NCBI RefSeq assembly: GCF_008107695.1
Contig: NZ_VIRG01000070.1
Coordinates: 1,364,001 to 1,428,000, forward strand
Source of the DNA: Stappia sp. BW2
Lineage (GTDB): Bacteria; Pseudomonadota; Alphaproteobacteria; Rhizobiales; Stappiaceae
Reading direction: 5' to 3'
DNA: 64,000 bases
The notes under the pieces are model-generated. The model was not told the origin of the DNA, did no database searches, and saw nothing but the letters and a program-made list of their open reading frames with translations. The translations under genes and the position numbers were made by a program. Positions 51,378-59,999 of this stretch are shown piece after piece. The first letter of the stretch is position 1. Every line of letters begins with the position of its first letter.

Positions 51378-53027
51378 ATGCCGGTCTTGAAGACATTCAG
51401 AGATGGGATTTCGCCGCTAGGTCTGATTGTTGCGGCCAGCTTCTTCGGCGCCGCTCTCACACCCTCGATGATGCCAAGAGAGCCGATTGTCCAGGCCGCT
51501 TTGGCCGCGGTTGCTGCGTCGGTCGGCTATGAAATAACCCTCTTTGCGCGAGGCATCTGGCGTTACCTTGAATTGCCGGAGCCGAAAGGGCGGATCTGCA
51601 GGCTCTGGCTTCTCGCTGCTATCGGGATTTCACTCGCGATCATCGTCTATAGCCTTGCGAAAGCGGCCAGTTGGCAAAATGCCACCCGAGAAGCGGTCGG
51701 ACTGCCTCCCCTAGAAACCGCAGCCCCCCTGTTCATCGTCACCGTCGGTTTGTTGATTGCTCTTGTTTTCTGGGTGATTTTCCGGATGGCAGGAGCTGCT
51801 CGGCGGGCCGTTGCCGCCCTATTGGCGAAAGTCCTGCCCAGGCGTGTTGGTGTTGTCCTGTCCGTTGTTCTGGTCGGCTGGTTTCTTTGGGCCATCGTCG
51901 ATGGAGCTCTGGTGCGCAACGCATTTCGAGCGGCTGATGCATCCTTGCTGGCTGCCGACATGATGCTTGAACCGGACATCGAGAAACCCATGGCACCGGA
52001 AAAGACCGGTAGCAGCCAGTCGCTGGTTCGCTGGGAGGAAATGGGCCGCTGGGGCCGAAACTACGTCGCTACCGCTCCTACGGCCAAAGAGATCGCCGAA
52101 TTTTCGCCGGGCAACGCTATCGATCCGGTACGTGTCTATGTTGGACGCAGATCCGGCGACACTGCGGAAGCGCGTGCGCAACTTGCCTTGCGTGAACTGA
52201 TCCGCGCAGGCGGTTTCGAAAGGTCCGCTCTTGTTGTCGTGGTGCCAACCGGCACAGGCTGGATGGACCCCGGAGCCTACGACACGCTTGATTTCATGCT
52301 TGGCGGCGATGTCGCAACGGTGGCTGTGCAGTATTCCTATCTCTCCAGTTTTCTGGCGTTGCTTGCACATCCGGACTATGGCGTCGATCAGGCACGCGTT
52401 CTCTTCAAGACGGTGTACGCTCACTGGACGCAGTTGCCCAAGGACAGCCGGCCGGATCTTTATGTGCAAGGTCTCAGTCAGGGTGCTTTCAATTCCCAGG
52501 CAACACTGCCGCTGTTCGATATGTTGGGGGATCCGATACAGGGCGCCTTTTGGGCGGGATCTCCCTTTTTCTCCCGCTATTGGTCGGAAGTTCGTAACCA
52601 GCGAAATGCCGGTAGTCCTGCCTGGCGTCCAACCTATGGGAATGGCTCGCTTGTCCGGGTGATGGATCAATATGGCGGACTGAAGGGCAATTATGCGCCG
52701 TGGGGTCCAATCCGTACTGTGTTTCTCAACTACGGCAGCGATCCGATTGTCAATTTCACGTTTGATACAGCGTTCAGACCGCCAGCCTGGATGGCGACGC
52801 CATGTGCGCCTGACGTATCGGAGAAACTGTCGTGGTTTCCGTTGGTAACGATGCTTCAGATCGCGCTGGATTCGTTGTTTGCACTGGATGTGCCCCGTCA
52901 CGGGCACTACTACGTCGCACCGGATTACATCGACGGTTGGGCTGCGGTCATTGATCCGGAGGGATGGTCAGCTGAAAAAGCAGAGGTGCTGAAGAAAATT
53001 TTCCAGCGACGTGACAAGGCCATGTGA
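51378..53027 (+). CDS. Membrane alpha/beta hydrolase
   Basis: 549 aa from the ATG at 51378 (GGGAG about 10 bases before it). Four or five N-terminal membrane segments occupy residues 1-190. The C-terminal alpha/beta-hydrolase domain contains RVYVGRRSGDTAEARAQLAL, ALVVVVPTGTGWMDPGA and the nucleophile elbow VQGLSQGAFNS. It belongs to a family of membrane proteins with a predicted alpha/beta hydrolase domain and unknown substrate. Convergent with the patatin gene 25 bases away. Confidence 0.83.
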   Translation: MPVLKTFRDGISPLGLIVAASFFGAALTPSMMPREPIVQAALAAVAASVGYEITLFARGIWRYLELPEPKGRICRLWLLAAIGISLAIIVYSLAKAASWQNATREAVGLPPLETAAPLFIVTVGLLIALVFWVIFRMAGAARRAVAALLAKVLPRRVGVVLSVVLVGWFLWAIVDGALVRNAFRAADASLLAADMMLEPDIEKPMAPEKTGSSQSLVRWEEMGRWGRNYVATAPTAKEIAEFSPGNAIDPVRVYVGRRSGDTAEARAQLALRELIRAGGFERSALVVVVPTGTGWMDPGAYDTLDFMLGGDVATVAVQYSYLSSFLALLAHPDYGVDQARVLFKTVYAHWTQLPKDSRPDLYVQGLSQGAFNSQATLPLFDMLGDPIQGAFWAGSPFFSRYWSEVRNQRNAGSPAWRPTYGNGSLVRVMDQYGGLKGNYAPWGPIRTVFLNYGSDPIVNFTFDTAFRPPAWMATPCAPDVSEKLSWFPLVTMLQIALDSLFALDVPRHGHYYVAPDYIDGWAAVIDPEGWSAEKAEVLKKIFQRRDKAM

Positions 53028-53052
53028 GGAAATGCCGGAATCAGCTGATAAG

Positions 53053-53997
53053 TTACCGGTTTTCCAGAAGGTTGGCCAACCCGCGCTTGAAGGCCTCTCC
53101 AGCTGGTTCTGCAGCCTTTACAATGTCCGCAATCTTGAAGAATTCCATGGTTTTGAAGCGGCCTATTGGTGGTTCGATCAACAGATCAGGTTTCATACAG
53201 GCCAACTTGGCGGCGACAAGCGAGTGTAGCGTAATCGAGAACGAACCGATCCAGGTTTCCAGGCCAGTTGGAAGCCCGCTTTTTCGTTCCGTGAAATCAC
53301 TTCCCGTTACATCGACTGCGACCGTCGCCACTCCGTCATCCGGGAAGACATCAAAGGGTGTCGGGTTGACGAAGCCGCCATCGATCAGCACTTGCCCATC
53401 ATTCTTGACCGGTGTCAGAAGCATGGGAAGAGCGGAAGATGCCGCGATCGCCGGAAGCAAAGGTCCGTCGTCGAGAATGACCTGCGACTGGGTATAGAAA
53501 TCCGTTGCGATGATTTTCATCGGTATTTCCAAATCCGAGAAACGTTCCGCAAGGGCCGACGGGAAGAGCGTTTCAAACAGAACCACCGGATCGATGATCG
53601 CCGGGCGGACAACATTGAACAGCGACGACCATGTGCGACCGTCCGTCAGAAACAGTTTTTGGATCAACTGCGTCTTTTGCGTGAAAAGATCGATTGCAAA
53701 CTGCCTGATTTCACGACCGCTCATACCACTTGCATAAAATGCTCCGAGGATGGAGCCCATTGACGTGCCGGCTATCTCAACGGGTTTGACGCCCAGATCA
53801 TCCATCGCTTCGAGAATGGGGATATGAGCAAAGGCCTTTGCGGCACCGCCCCCAAGGGCAAGTCTGAACCCCTTTTCCGATTGGAGTTCCTGAGGAGCTG
53901 ACTCAGTCTGCGCGGAGAGGTTTGCTGACGCCAGGTCGGCGATGCTGCCGGACCCGGCAGCGGCTGCAGCCAGCATAAGTTCGCGGCGGCGGATCAT
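53053..53997 (-). CDS. Patatin-like phospholipase
   Basis: 314 aa. The N-terminus MIRRRELMLAAAAAG looks like a Tat signal. The oxyanion loop is LALGGGAAKAFAHI, the catalytic Ser is in GTSMGS, and the Asp is in IDGGFVNP. It would deacylate lipids. Downstream gene organisation gives no further clue. Confidence 0.88.
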   Translation of the reverse strand: MIRRRELMLAAAAAGSGSIADLASANLSAQTESAPQELQSEKGFRLALGGGAAKAFAHIPILEAMDDLGVKPVEIAGTSMGSILGAFYASGMSGREIRQFAIDLFTQKTQLIQKLFLTDGRTWSSLFNVVRPAIIDPVVLFETLFPSALAERFSDLEIPMKIIATDFYTQSQVILDDGPLLPAIAASSALPMLLTPVKNDGQVLIDGGFVNPTPFDVFPDDGVATVAVDVTGSDFTERKSGLPTGLETWIGSFSITLHSLVAAKLACMKPDLLIEPPIGRFKTMEFFKIADIVKAAEPAGEAFKRGLANLLENR

Positions 53998-54162
53998 ACT
54001 TCACGGATCCTGTATTGGTTCATGCCTTCAGTCCACCAGGAGGAGGAACGGAGACCTTTGTTCTTTTTGCAAGGTGCCGGAAATCGGCTTCAAGCAATGG
54101 AAGCACAGACCGTGCCCGGCAACCAGTGTCATGGCTTATGGTCCAGACATCAGGCCTTGGAT

Positions 54163-54196
54163 ACAAAACGGCCCGGAACCGTAAAGCTCCAGGCCG
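54163..54196 (-). terminator. Intrinsic terminator of the xdh-BMP transporter operon
   Basis: Minus-strand stem CGGCCTGGA / TCCGGGCCG (one G-U pair) with a 10-base loop, followed by TTTTGT. It lies 24-57 bases after the stop of the binding-protein gene. Confidence 0.83.
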
Positions 54197-54219
54197 CATT
54201 TGAAAGGCGATAAACGCTC

Positions 54220-55284
54220 TTACTGGGGCAGCTTGTCGTCGATGCCCTTGACGTACCAGTTCATGCCGAGGATGGCGCCATCATCGAGGGTGACACCTTC
54301 TTCAGCCGCAACGGTACCGTCCTGCTTGGTGATCGGGCCGGTGAACGGTTCCCAACCACCGGCGATCTTGGCTTCGGTTTCCTTGGCCATGGCAACAACG
54401 TCATCGGGAAGGTTTGTATAGGGAGCCATGACGACGTGGCCTTCTGCAAGACCTCCCCACGTGCTCTTGGATTCCCAGGTTCCGTCCATGACTTCCTGGA
54501 TGCGTTCGATGTAATAAGGACCCCAATCATCGACGATTGCGGTGTACTGGGCTTCCGGAGCGAACTGAATCATGTCGGATGCCTGACCGAAGCCATGAGC
54601 GCCGCGTTCCTGAGCTACCTGAAGAGGCGCCGTGGAATCGGTGTGCTGCGTGATGACGTCGGCGCCCTGATCGAGCAGGGCCTTGGCTGCATCAGCTTCC
54701 TTGCCCGGGTCGAACCAGGAGTTGACCCAGACGACCTTCAGTTTGAAATCCGGATTGACTGACTGGGCACCCAGCAAAAACGCATTGATGCCGGAAACCA
54801 CTTCCGGGATCGGGAATGAAGCGATGTACCCTGCGACGCCGGTCTTCGACTGTTTTGCCGCAATCTGACCGATAATGTAGCGGCCTTCATGGAACTTGGA
54901 GTTATAGGTCGCAACGTTGTCGGCGGTCTTGTAGCCGGTGGCGTGTTCGAATTTCACGTCTGGAAATTTCTTGGCAACCTTGATCGTCGGGTTCATGTAG
55001 CCGAACGAGGTCGTGAAGATGATGTTGCAGCCTTCGCGGGCAAAACGCTCGATCGCGCGCTCTGCATCCGGACCTTCCGGAACGCTTTCAAGATAGGCTG
55101 TTTCCAGCTTGTCGCCGAAATGTTTCTCCGCTTCAAGACGGCCCTGGTCGTGCTGATAGGACCAGCCAAAGTCGCCGACCGGTCCGACATAGATGTAGCA
55201 GGCCTTAACGTCCGCAGCGTTTGCTGCGGAACCGGCTGCGGCGAAGGCAACGGCGGCGACGGTTGCTTTCAAAAGAGATTTCAT
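54220..55284 (-). CDS. BMP-family periplasmic binding protein (purine/nucleoside)
   Basis: 354 aa from the ATG at 55284 (AGGGGAAAG upstream). Signal peptide to about residue 23, then the BMP/PnrA-like domain (CYIYVGPVGDFGWSYQHDQGR, IIFTTSFGYMNPTIKVAKKFPDV, TQHTDSTAPLQVAQERG). BMP proteins bind nucleosides or purines. Last gene of the minus-strand cluster, after both permeases and the ATPase. Confidence 0.9.
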   Translation of the reverse strand: MKSLLKATVAAVAFAAAGSAANAADVKACYIYVGPVGDFGWSYQHDQGRLEAEKHFGDKLETAYLESVPEGPDAERAIERFAREGCNIIFTTSFGYMNPTIKVAKKFPDVKFEHATGYKTADNVATYNSKFHEGRYIIGQIAAKQSKTGVAGYIASFPIPEVVSGINAFLLGAQSVNPDFKLKVVWVNSWFDPGKEADAAKALLDQGADVITQHTDSTAPLQVAQERGAHGFGQASDMIQFAPEAQYTAIVDDWGPYYIERIQEVMDGTWESKSTWGGLAEGHVVMAPYTNLPDDVVAMAKETEAKIAGGWEPFTGPITKQDGTVAAEEGVTLDDGAILGMNWYVKGIDDKLPQ

Positions 55285-55382
55285 CTGAATCTTTCCCCTA
55301 TGGTTCGATTTCTTGGTTGCGATCTTGTTTCTGGCCGAACCCCCGATCGCACCGGGGCCTGGCCGACCGGTAGCTGGGAGGC

Positions 55383-56297
55383 TTACCGGTCTGGAACGAA
55401 GGGTTTGCCGAGACATGCCGGCGTATTGACGAGCGTCAGTCTGCGGTTTGCTGAGATGAGCACAAGCACCAAAATAGTCGCAAGGTACGGCAAACTGGAC
55501 AGAAGCTGCGAGGGTATGTCCAGTTCAACAGCCTGTGCATGAAGGTTCAGGACGCTGACCGCACCGAACAGATAGGCGCCGATCACGACACGCAGAGGCA
55601 GCCAGGACGAAAACACGACAAGCGCAAGCGCGATCCAGCCCCTGCCCGCCGTCATGTTTTCAACCCACTGCGGCGTGTAGGCAAGCGACATGTAAGCGCC
55701 GGCAAGACCGGCGCAGGCGCCACCGAAGAGAACGGCCGCAAACCGGATCCGGATGACCGAATAGCCGAGCGCGTGGGCGGAACCATGATTGTCGCCGACG
55801 GAACGAAGCACGAGGCCAAGGCGCGTTCGGAACAGGAAATAGGCGACCGCGATGACCAGCGCGAAGCTGATGTAAACCAGAGCATCCTGCTGGAAGAAGA
55901 CCGGCCCGATGAAGGGAATGTCCGACAGCCCCGGAATGTAGAGGTCCGGAAGTTTCAATCCCGGAATGCCGATGAAGGCTTCTCCGATCAGGCCGGAAAA
56001 CCCGATGCCGAGGATGGTCAAGGCCAGGCCCGTCGCGACCTGATTGGTAACCAGAACGAGGACCAGAAAACCAAACAGGGCCGACATGGCCATGCCGGCG
56101 GCAATTGCGGCAATGACGCCGAGCGTTCCGGACCCTGTTTGGTTGGCAACCGCGAAGCCGACGACGGCCCCCATGATCATCATGCCCTCGACACCCAGGT
56201 TCAGAACACCGGAGCGTTCGACAACGAGCTCGCCGATTGCGGCAATCAGCAGCGGTGTTGCCGCGGTGATGATGGTTAGAAGAACAGCTTCAAACAT
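55383..56297 (-). CDS. BMP-type ABC permease 2
   Basis: 304 aa from the ATG at 56297 (MFEAVLLTIITAATPLLIAA). About eight membrane segments; GVLNLGVEGMMIMGA is the conserved permease motif of this class. It overlaps the preceding permease by 8 bases. The upstream frame to 56408 lies within the other permease gene and is not used. Confidence 0.91.
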   Translation of the reverse strand: MFEAVLLTIITAATPLLIAAIGELVVERSGVLNLGVEGMMIMGAVVGFAVANQTGSGTLGVIAAIAAGMAMSALFGFLVLVLVTNQVATGLALTILGIGFSGLIGEAFIGIPGLKLPDLYIPGLSDIPFIGPVFFQQDALVYISFALVIAVAYFLFRTRLGLVLRSVGDNHGSAHALGYSVIRIRFAAVLFGGACAGLAGAYMSLAYTPQWVENMTAGRGWIALALVVFSSWLPLRVVIGAYLFGAVSVLNLHAQAVELDIPSQLLSSLPYLATILVLVLISANRRLTLVNTPACLGKPFVPDR

Positions 56298-57378
56298 GGG
56301 AGGCCTCCCCGGCAGACCCGCGCTGGCCGACAAATCGGACGCGATAGAGGATGAGCGTGTCGCAGGCGAGCACGAAGAACAGCAGCAGCCCCTGAATGAC
56401 GCTGGCAATCTTGTTGGACACCCCCATGGCAGACTGTACCGCCTCCCCGCCGATATAGGACAATGCCAGGACGAAGCCCGCGACGATGATCCCGAACGGG
56501 TTCAGCCGCCCGAGAAAGGCAACGATGATCGCGGTAAAGCCATAGCCCGGTGAGATTGTCGGCAGGAGCTGGTTGAGCGCGCCGGACACTTCCATCGTTC
56601 CGGCAAGGCCCGCAAGTGCCCCGGCCGTCGCGAAGGAAAACAGGGTCAGCTTCCTGGCCGAGAAACCGGCGAAGCCACCCGCGCGGGGGCTTTCCCCCAT
56701 CACCCTGATCTCGAAACCCTTGAGGGTCTTGCCAAGGACGACAGCCAGAACGATTGCGACGATCAAGGTGATCGGCGCCGCAAAGCTGATCGAGGTTCCG
56801 GGGATCGTGGACAAGGTGGCTGCGTCAGAAAAGAGCGCTGATTCCGGAAAATTGTAGCCGCCTGGATCTCGCCAAGGTCCGCGCACCAGATAGTCCAGAA
56901 GCAGGCTCGCGACATAAACCAGCATCAGGCTTGTCAGGATTTCATTGGTGTTGAACCTGGTTTTTAGCAGTGCCGGGATCAACGCCCAGAGGGCTCCCCC
57001 GATCATGCCGAAGACCATCATCAACGGGAGCGTCGCCGCATTTTCGAACTCCGGCATCAGGATAGGTAGGGCAGACCCAAACAGCGCTCCAACGATGAAC
57101 TGACCTTCCGCACCAATGTTCCAGTTGTTCGACAGGTAACAGACGGACAAGCCGCAAGCGATCAGGATAAGCGGTGTCGCCTTGGCGATCGTTGCGTTGA
57201 ACGACCACTCCTGCGTGAGCGGTTCAATGAAGAACTTATATAGTCCAGACAATGGGTTGTGTCCGGATATTGAGAAAATGATTCCGGCTGCGATTGCGGT
57301 CAGTCCGACGGCGATCAAGGGGGACAGCAGCGCCATTTTGCGGCTGCGTTCCTTACGTTTCACGAGTTCGACGCGCAT
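56290..57378 (-). CDS. BMP-type ABC permease 1
   Basis: 362 aa. About ten membrane segments with the motif NNWNIGAEGQFIVGALFGSALPI. YufP-like. It shares one base with the end of the ATPase gene. It forms the importer with permease 2. Confidence 0.92.
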   Translation of the reverse strand: MRVELVKRKERSRKMALLSPLIAVGLTAIAAGIIFSISGHNPLSGLYKFFIEPLTQEWSFNATIAKATPLILIACGLSVCYLSNNWNIGAEGQFIVGALFGSALPILMPEFENAATLPLMMVFGMIGGALWALIPALLKTRFNTNEILTSLMLVYVASLLLDYLVRGPWRDPGGYNFPESALFSDAATLSTIPGTSISFAAPITLIVAIVLAVVLGKTLKGFEIRVMGESPRAGGFAGFSARKLTLFSFATAGALAGLAGTMEVSGALNQLLPTISPGYGFTAIIVAFLGRLNPFGIIVAGFVLALSYIGGEAVQSAMGVSNKIASVIQGLLLFFVLACDTLILYRVRFVGQRGSAGEASHV

Positions 57379-58961
57379 CAGGCAACCTCCCCTTGCGCTT
57401 CCGCGCCGCCAGCCATGAGCAGCCCGACCCGCTCGCGATTCATGTTGTCCGTTGGCTCTGCTTCTGACAGATATCCTCTTGATATCACCGCGATTCGGTC
57501 TGCAATTTCAAAGATTTCATCGAGATCCTGGCTGATCACCAGAACCGCCGATCCCGAACGGGCAAGGTCGATCAATGCCTGCCGGATAAGGGCGGCGGCA
57601 CCGGCGTCTACACCCCATGTAGGCTGATTGACGATCAGCACACCGGGCTTTCGGTCAAGTTCCCGGCCAACGACGAATTTCTGCAGATTGCCCCCGGAGA
57701 GAGACCGGGCCTCCGGGTCGTCGTGTGACATACGCACGTCGAAGGTTTTCTTGATGCGCTGTTCCATTTTGCCGGCGTTGGCGGTTGAAACGAATGCGGC
57801 GTTCACCAGCTTGTCGCCCGTGCTGTGACGTGTCAGCACGATATTCTGTGACAGTTTCATGCCCGGTACGGCACCGTGACCGAGTCGTTCTTCTGGAACG
57901 AAAGCCGCTTTCTGCCGGCGGCGCCAGGTTATGTTCCTGTTACCGCAGGGCTTTCCGTCCAGGACGACCATATCGGCTGCGAGCGGCATTTCGCCGGAAA
58001 TTGCATCGAACAACTCACCCTGACCATTGCCGGCAACCCCTGCAATCGCGACAACCTCACCGGCACGAAGATCCAGCGAGATGTTGTTGAGGGCAGTTGC
58101 AAAGGGTGTCGCGGCTTTCGCGGACAGGTTCTTCAAGGCAAGGCGCGTTTCACCGATGACCGGTTTTTGAGAACTGGCACTGACGGAGGCAACATCCGCG
58201 CCCACCATCATGCTGGCCAGCGAAGCTGGTGTTTCCTTTGTCGGGTCACACTCGCGCACCACCTGGCCATGGCGAAGGATCGTGGCGTGGTGACAGATGC
58301 GTTTCACCTCTTCCAGCCTGTGGCTGATGTAAAGGACAGCGCAACCTTCCTTTGCCAGACGTTCCAACGTCAGGAACAGGAGATCCGCTTCCTGAGGGGT
58401 GAGCACCGAAGTCGGCTCGTCCATGATGATCAGCTGCGGTTCCTGAAGCAGACACCGGACGATCTCGATGCGCTGCCGGATACCGACCGGTAAATCCGCG
58501 ACAATGTCATTGGGGTTGAGTGGCAAACCATAGTCGCGCGACACGGTCTGGATGCGGTTTGAGAGGTCCGACATCCGTCCGGGATTGGGCAAAGCCAGCG
58601 CGATGTTTTCAACGACACTCAAGGCTTCGAACAGCGAAAAGTGCTGGAACACCATTCCGATGCCGAGATCGCGCGCTGCAGCAGGATTGCCGATGTCCAC
58701 CCGGTGGCCCTGCCACAGGATTTCTCCGCCATCCGGTTCCAGCGAGCCGTAGAACATCTTGACCAGGGTGGACTTTCCCGCGCCGTTTTCACCCAGAAGC
58801 GCATGTATCTCGCCCCTGTTGATGACGAGATCGACCCTGTCGTTTGCCAAAATGTCGCCGAAGCGTTTGGTCAGCCCCCGGGCGTCTAGCAAAGTATCCT
58901 TGCCGGATCTGCTTTGCCGTCCCGTGTTGGCGTCCCCTGTCGTTGTTACCGTTTCTGCCAC
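57378..58961 (-). CDS. BMP-type ABC importer ATPase (two nucleotide-binding domains)
   Basis: 527 aa. The first domain has Walker A GENGAGKST and an unusual signature LPVGIRQR. The second has a degenerate Walker A-like GVAGNGQGE and signature LSGGNLQK. This asymmetry is normal for sugar/nucleoside importers of this class. It is 24 bases after xdhC, linking the importer to xanthine dehydrogenase. Confidence 0.92.
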   Translation of the reverse strand: MAETVTTTGDANTGRQSRSGKDTLLDARGLTKRFGDILANDRVDLVINRGEIHALLGENGAGKSTLVKMFYGSLEPDGGEILWQGHRVDIGNPAAARDLGIGMVFQHFSLFEALSVVENIALALPNPGRMSDLSNRIQTVSRDYGLPLNPNDIVADLPVGIRQRIEIVRCLLQEPQLIIMDEPTSVLTPQEADLLFLTLERLAKEGCAVLYISHRLEEVKRICHHATILRHGQVVRECDPTKETPASLASMMVGADVASVSASSQKPVIGETRLALKNLSAKAATPFATALNNISLDLRAGEVVAIAGVAGNGQGELFDAISGEMPLAADMVVLDGKPCGNRNITWRRRQKAAFVPEERLGHGAVPGMKLSQNIVLTRHSTGDKLVNAAFVSTANAGKMEQRIKKTFDVRMSHDDPEARSLSGGNLQKFVVGRELDRKPGVLIVNQPTWGVDAGAAALIRQALIDLARSGSAVLVISQDLDEIFEIADRIAVISRGYLSEAEPTDNMNRERVGLLMAGGAEAQGEVA

Positions 58962-58985
58962 GCCGTCCCCCGAGCGAATGCCGCC

Positions 58986-59999
58986 TTATTGACCAAGTGT
59001 TAGTTTTTGTGCAAGCCCCCCGCCTGCAGCTGCCTGTTGACTATTTCCAGCTTCGTCCCGAACCAGAAGATCGACAGCTATTCCTGCGGCGATTGACGCA
59101 GGCTCTTTTGATCTGACAGTTGTCACGCCCACCGGACAGACCATGTTGGACGTCAAGGCGTCGGTCAGCCCTCGCGCTTTCAGGCGTTTCAGGAAGCGCG
59201 CGCGTTTGGTTTTGGAGCCGATGACGCCGCAATAGGCAAAGCGCTGATGAAGCAGGGCACGTGCCATGATGTCTTCATCCAGTGCGTGTGAATGGGTCAT
59301 CGCCAGAACAAACGCCCCTTCGGGCGCCTGATCGAGGATAGCTGCCGGATCTGTACTGGCGATTTTCCTGACATTTCCGGGAACTGCGCCTGGAAACTGG
59401 TCTGCTCTGCTATCAACCCACGTCACGCTGAAGGGCAGCGGTGCAAGGGCCAGAACCACCGCCTTGCCGACGTGACCAGCCCCGAACAGATAAAGCTCGC
59501 GCCGTTGGCTACCGAATTTCTCGACCAGCAACTGATTGCCCGTTTCCTGATCGTGCTGAAGAGATATTCTGCTCGTTGGATCATCCGTAAGCAGGCGACG
59601 CTGTTGCACGACGCCATCCACAATCAGAGCCTCGGTTGAAATTGGGTGACGTTCGGCCTCTTTCTGCGAGAGTGCCTGCGCCATTTCAAGCGATGCCCTT
59701 GTCAGAACCTCGATGGCAATCTGTGTGCGGCCACCGCAGCACTGGCCGAGATCGGGTCCGAGTGACACATTTTGGAGTACGAAGGAAGCGACACCTTCAC
59801 GGATCGCTGCAACAGAGCGGCGGATAGCTTCGAACTCAAGCGTGCCGCCCCCTATGGTGCCATAAAAGCCGCCTTCAGCCGTTACCACCATTCGCGCACC
59901 GTCTTCGCGTGGTGTCGAGCCATCGGCGCGGGCAATGGTTACGAGAGCACAAGCGCCGCTCCGCTTCAAACAGTCGGCAATGTGCCCCCAGACCCTCAT
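58986..59999 (-). CDS. xdhC: Xanthine dehydrogenase accessory protein XdhC
   Basis: 337 aa. An N-terminal XdhC/CoxI domain (CALVTIARADGSTPREDGARMVV, GTIGGGTLEFEA, QCCGGRTQI) is followed by a Rossmann-type domain (LFGAGHVGKAVV, YCGVIGSKTKRARFLKRL). It binds the sulfurated molybdenum cofactor and inserts it into XdhB. The start shares one base with the xdhB stop. Confidence 0.93.
   Translation of the reverse strand: MRVWGHIADCLKRSGACALVTIARADGSTPREDGARMVVTAEGGFYGTIGGGTLEFEAIRRSVAAIREGVASFVLQNVSLGPDLGQCCGGRTQIAIEVLTRASLEMAQALSQKEAERHPISTEALIVDGVVQQRRLLTDDPTSRISLQHDQETGNQLLVEKFGSQRRELYLFGAGHVGKAVVLALAPLPFSVTWVDSRADQFPGAVPGNVRKIASTDPAAILDQAPEGAFVLAMTHSHALDEDIMARALLHQRFAYCGVIGSKTKRARFLKRLKARGLTDALTSNMVCPVGVTTVRSKEPASIAAGIAVDLLVRDEAGNSQQAAAGGGLAQKLTLGQ

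Noticed and set aside
58986..59001. RutR-like sequence TTGACCAAGTGTTAGT at the end of xdhC
   Set aside because: The right half-site is lost and the position is within the 3' coding end, not a promoter region.
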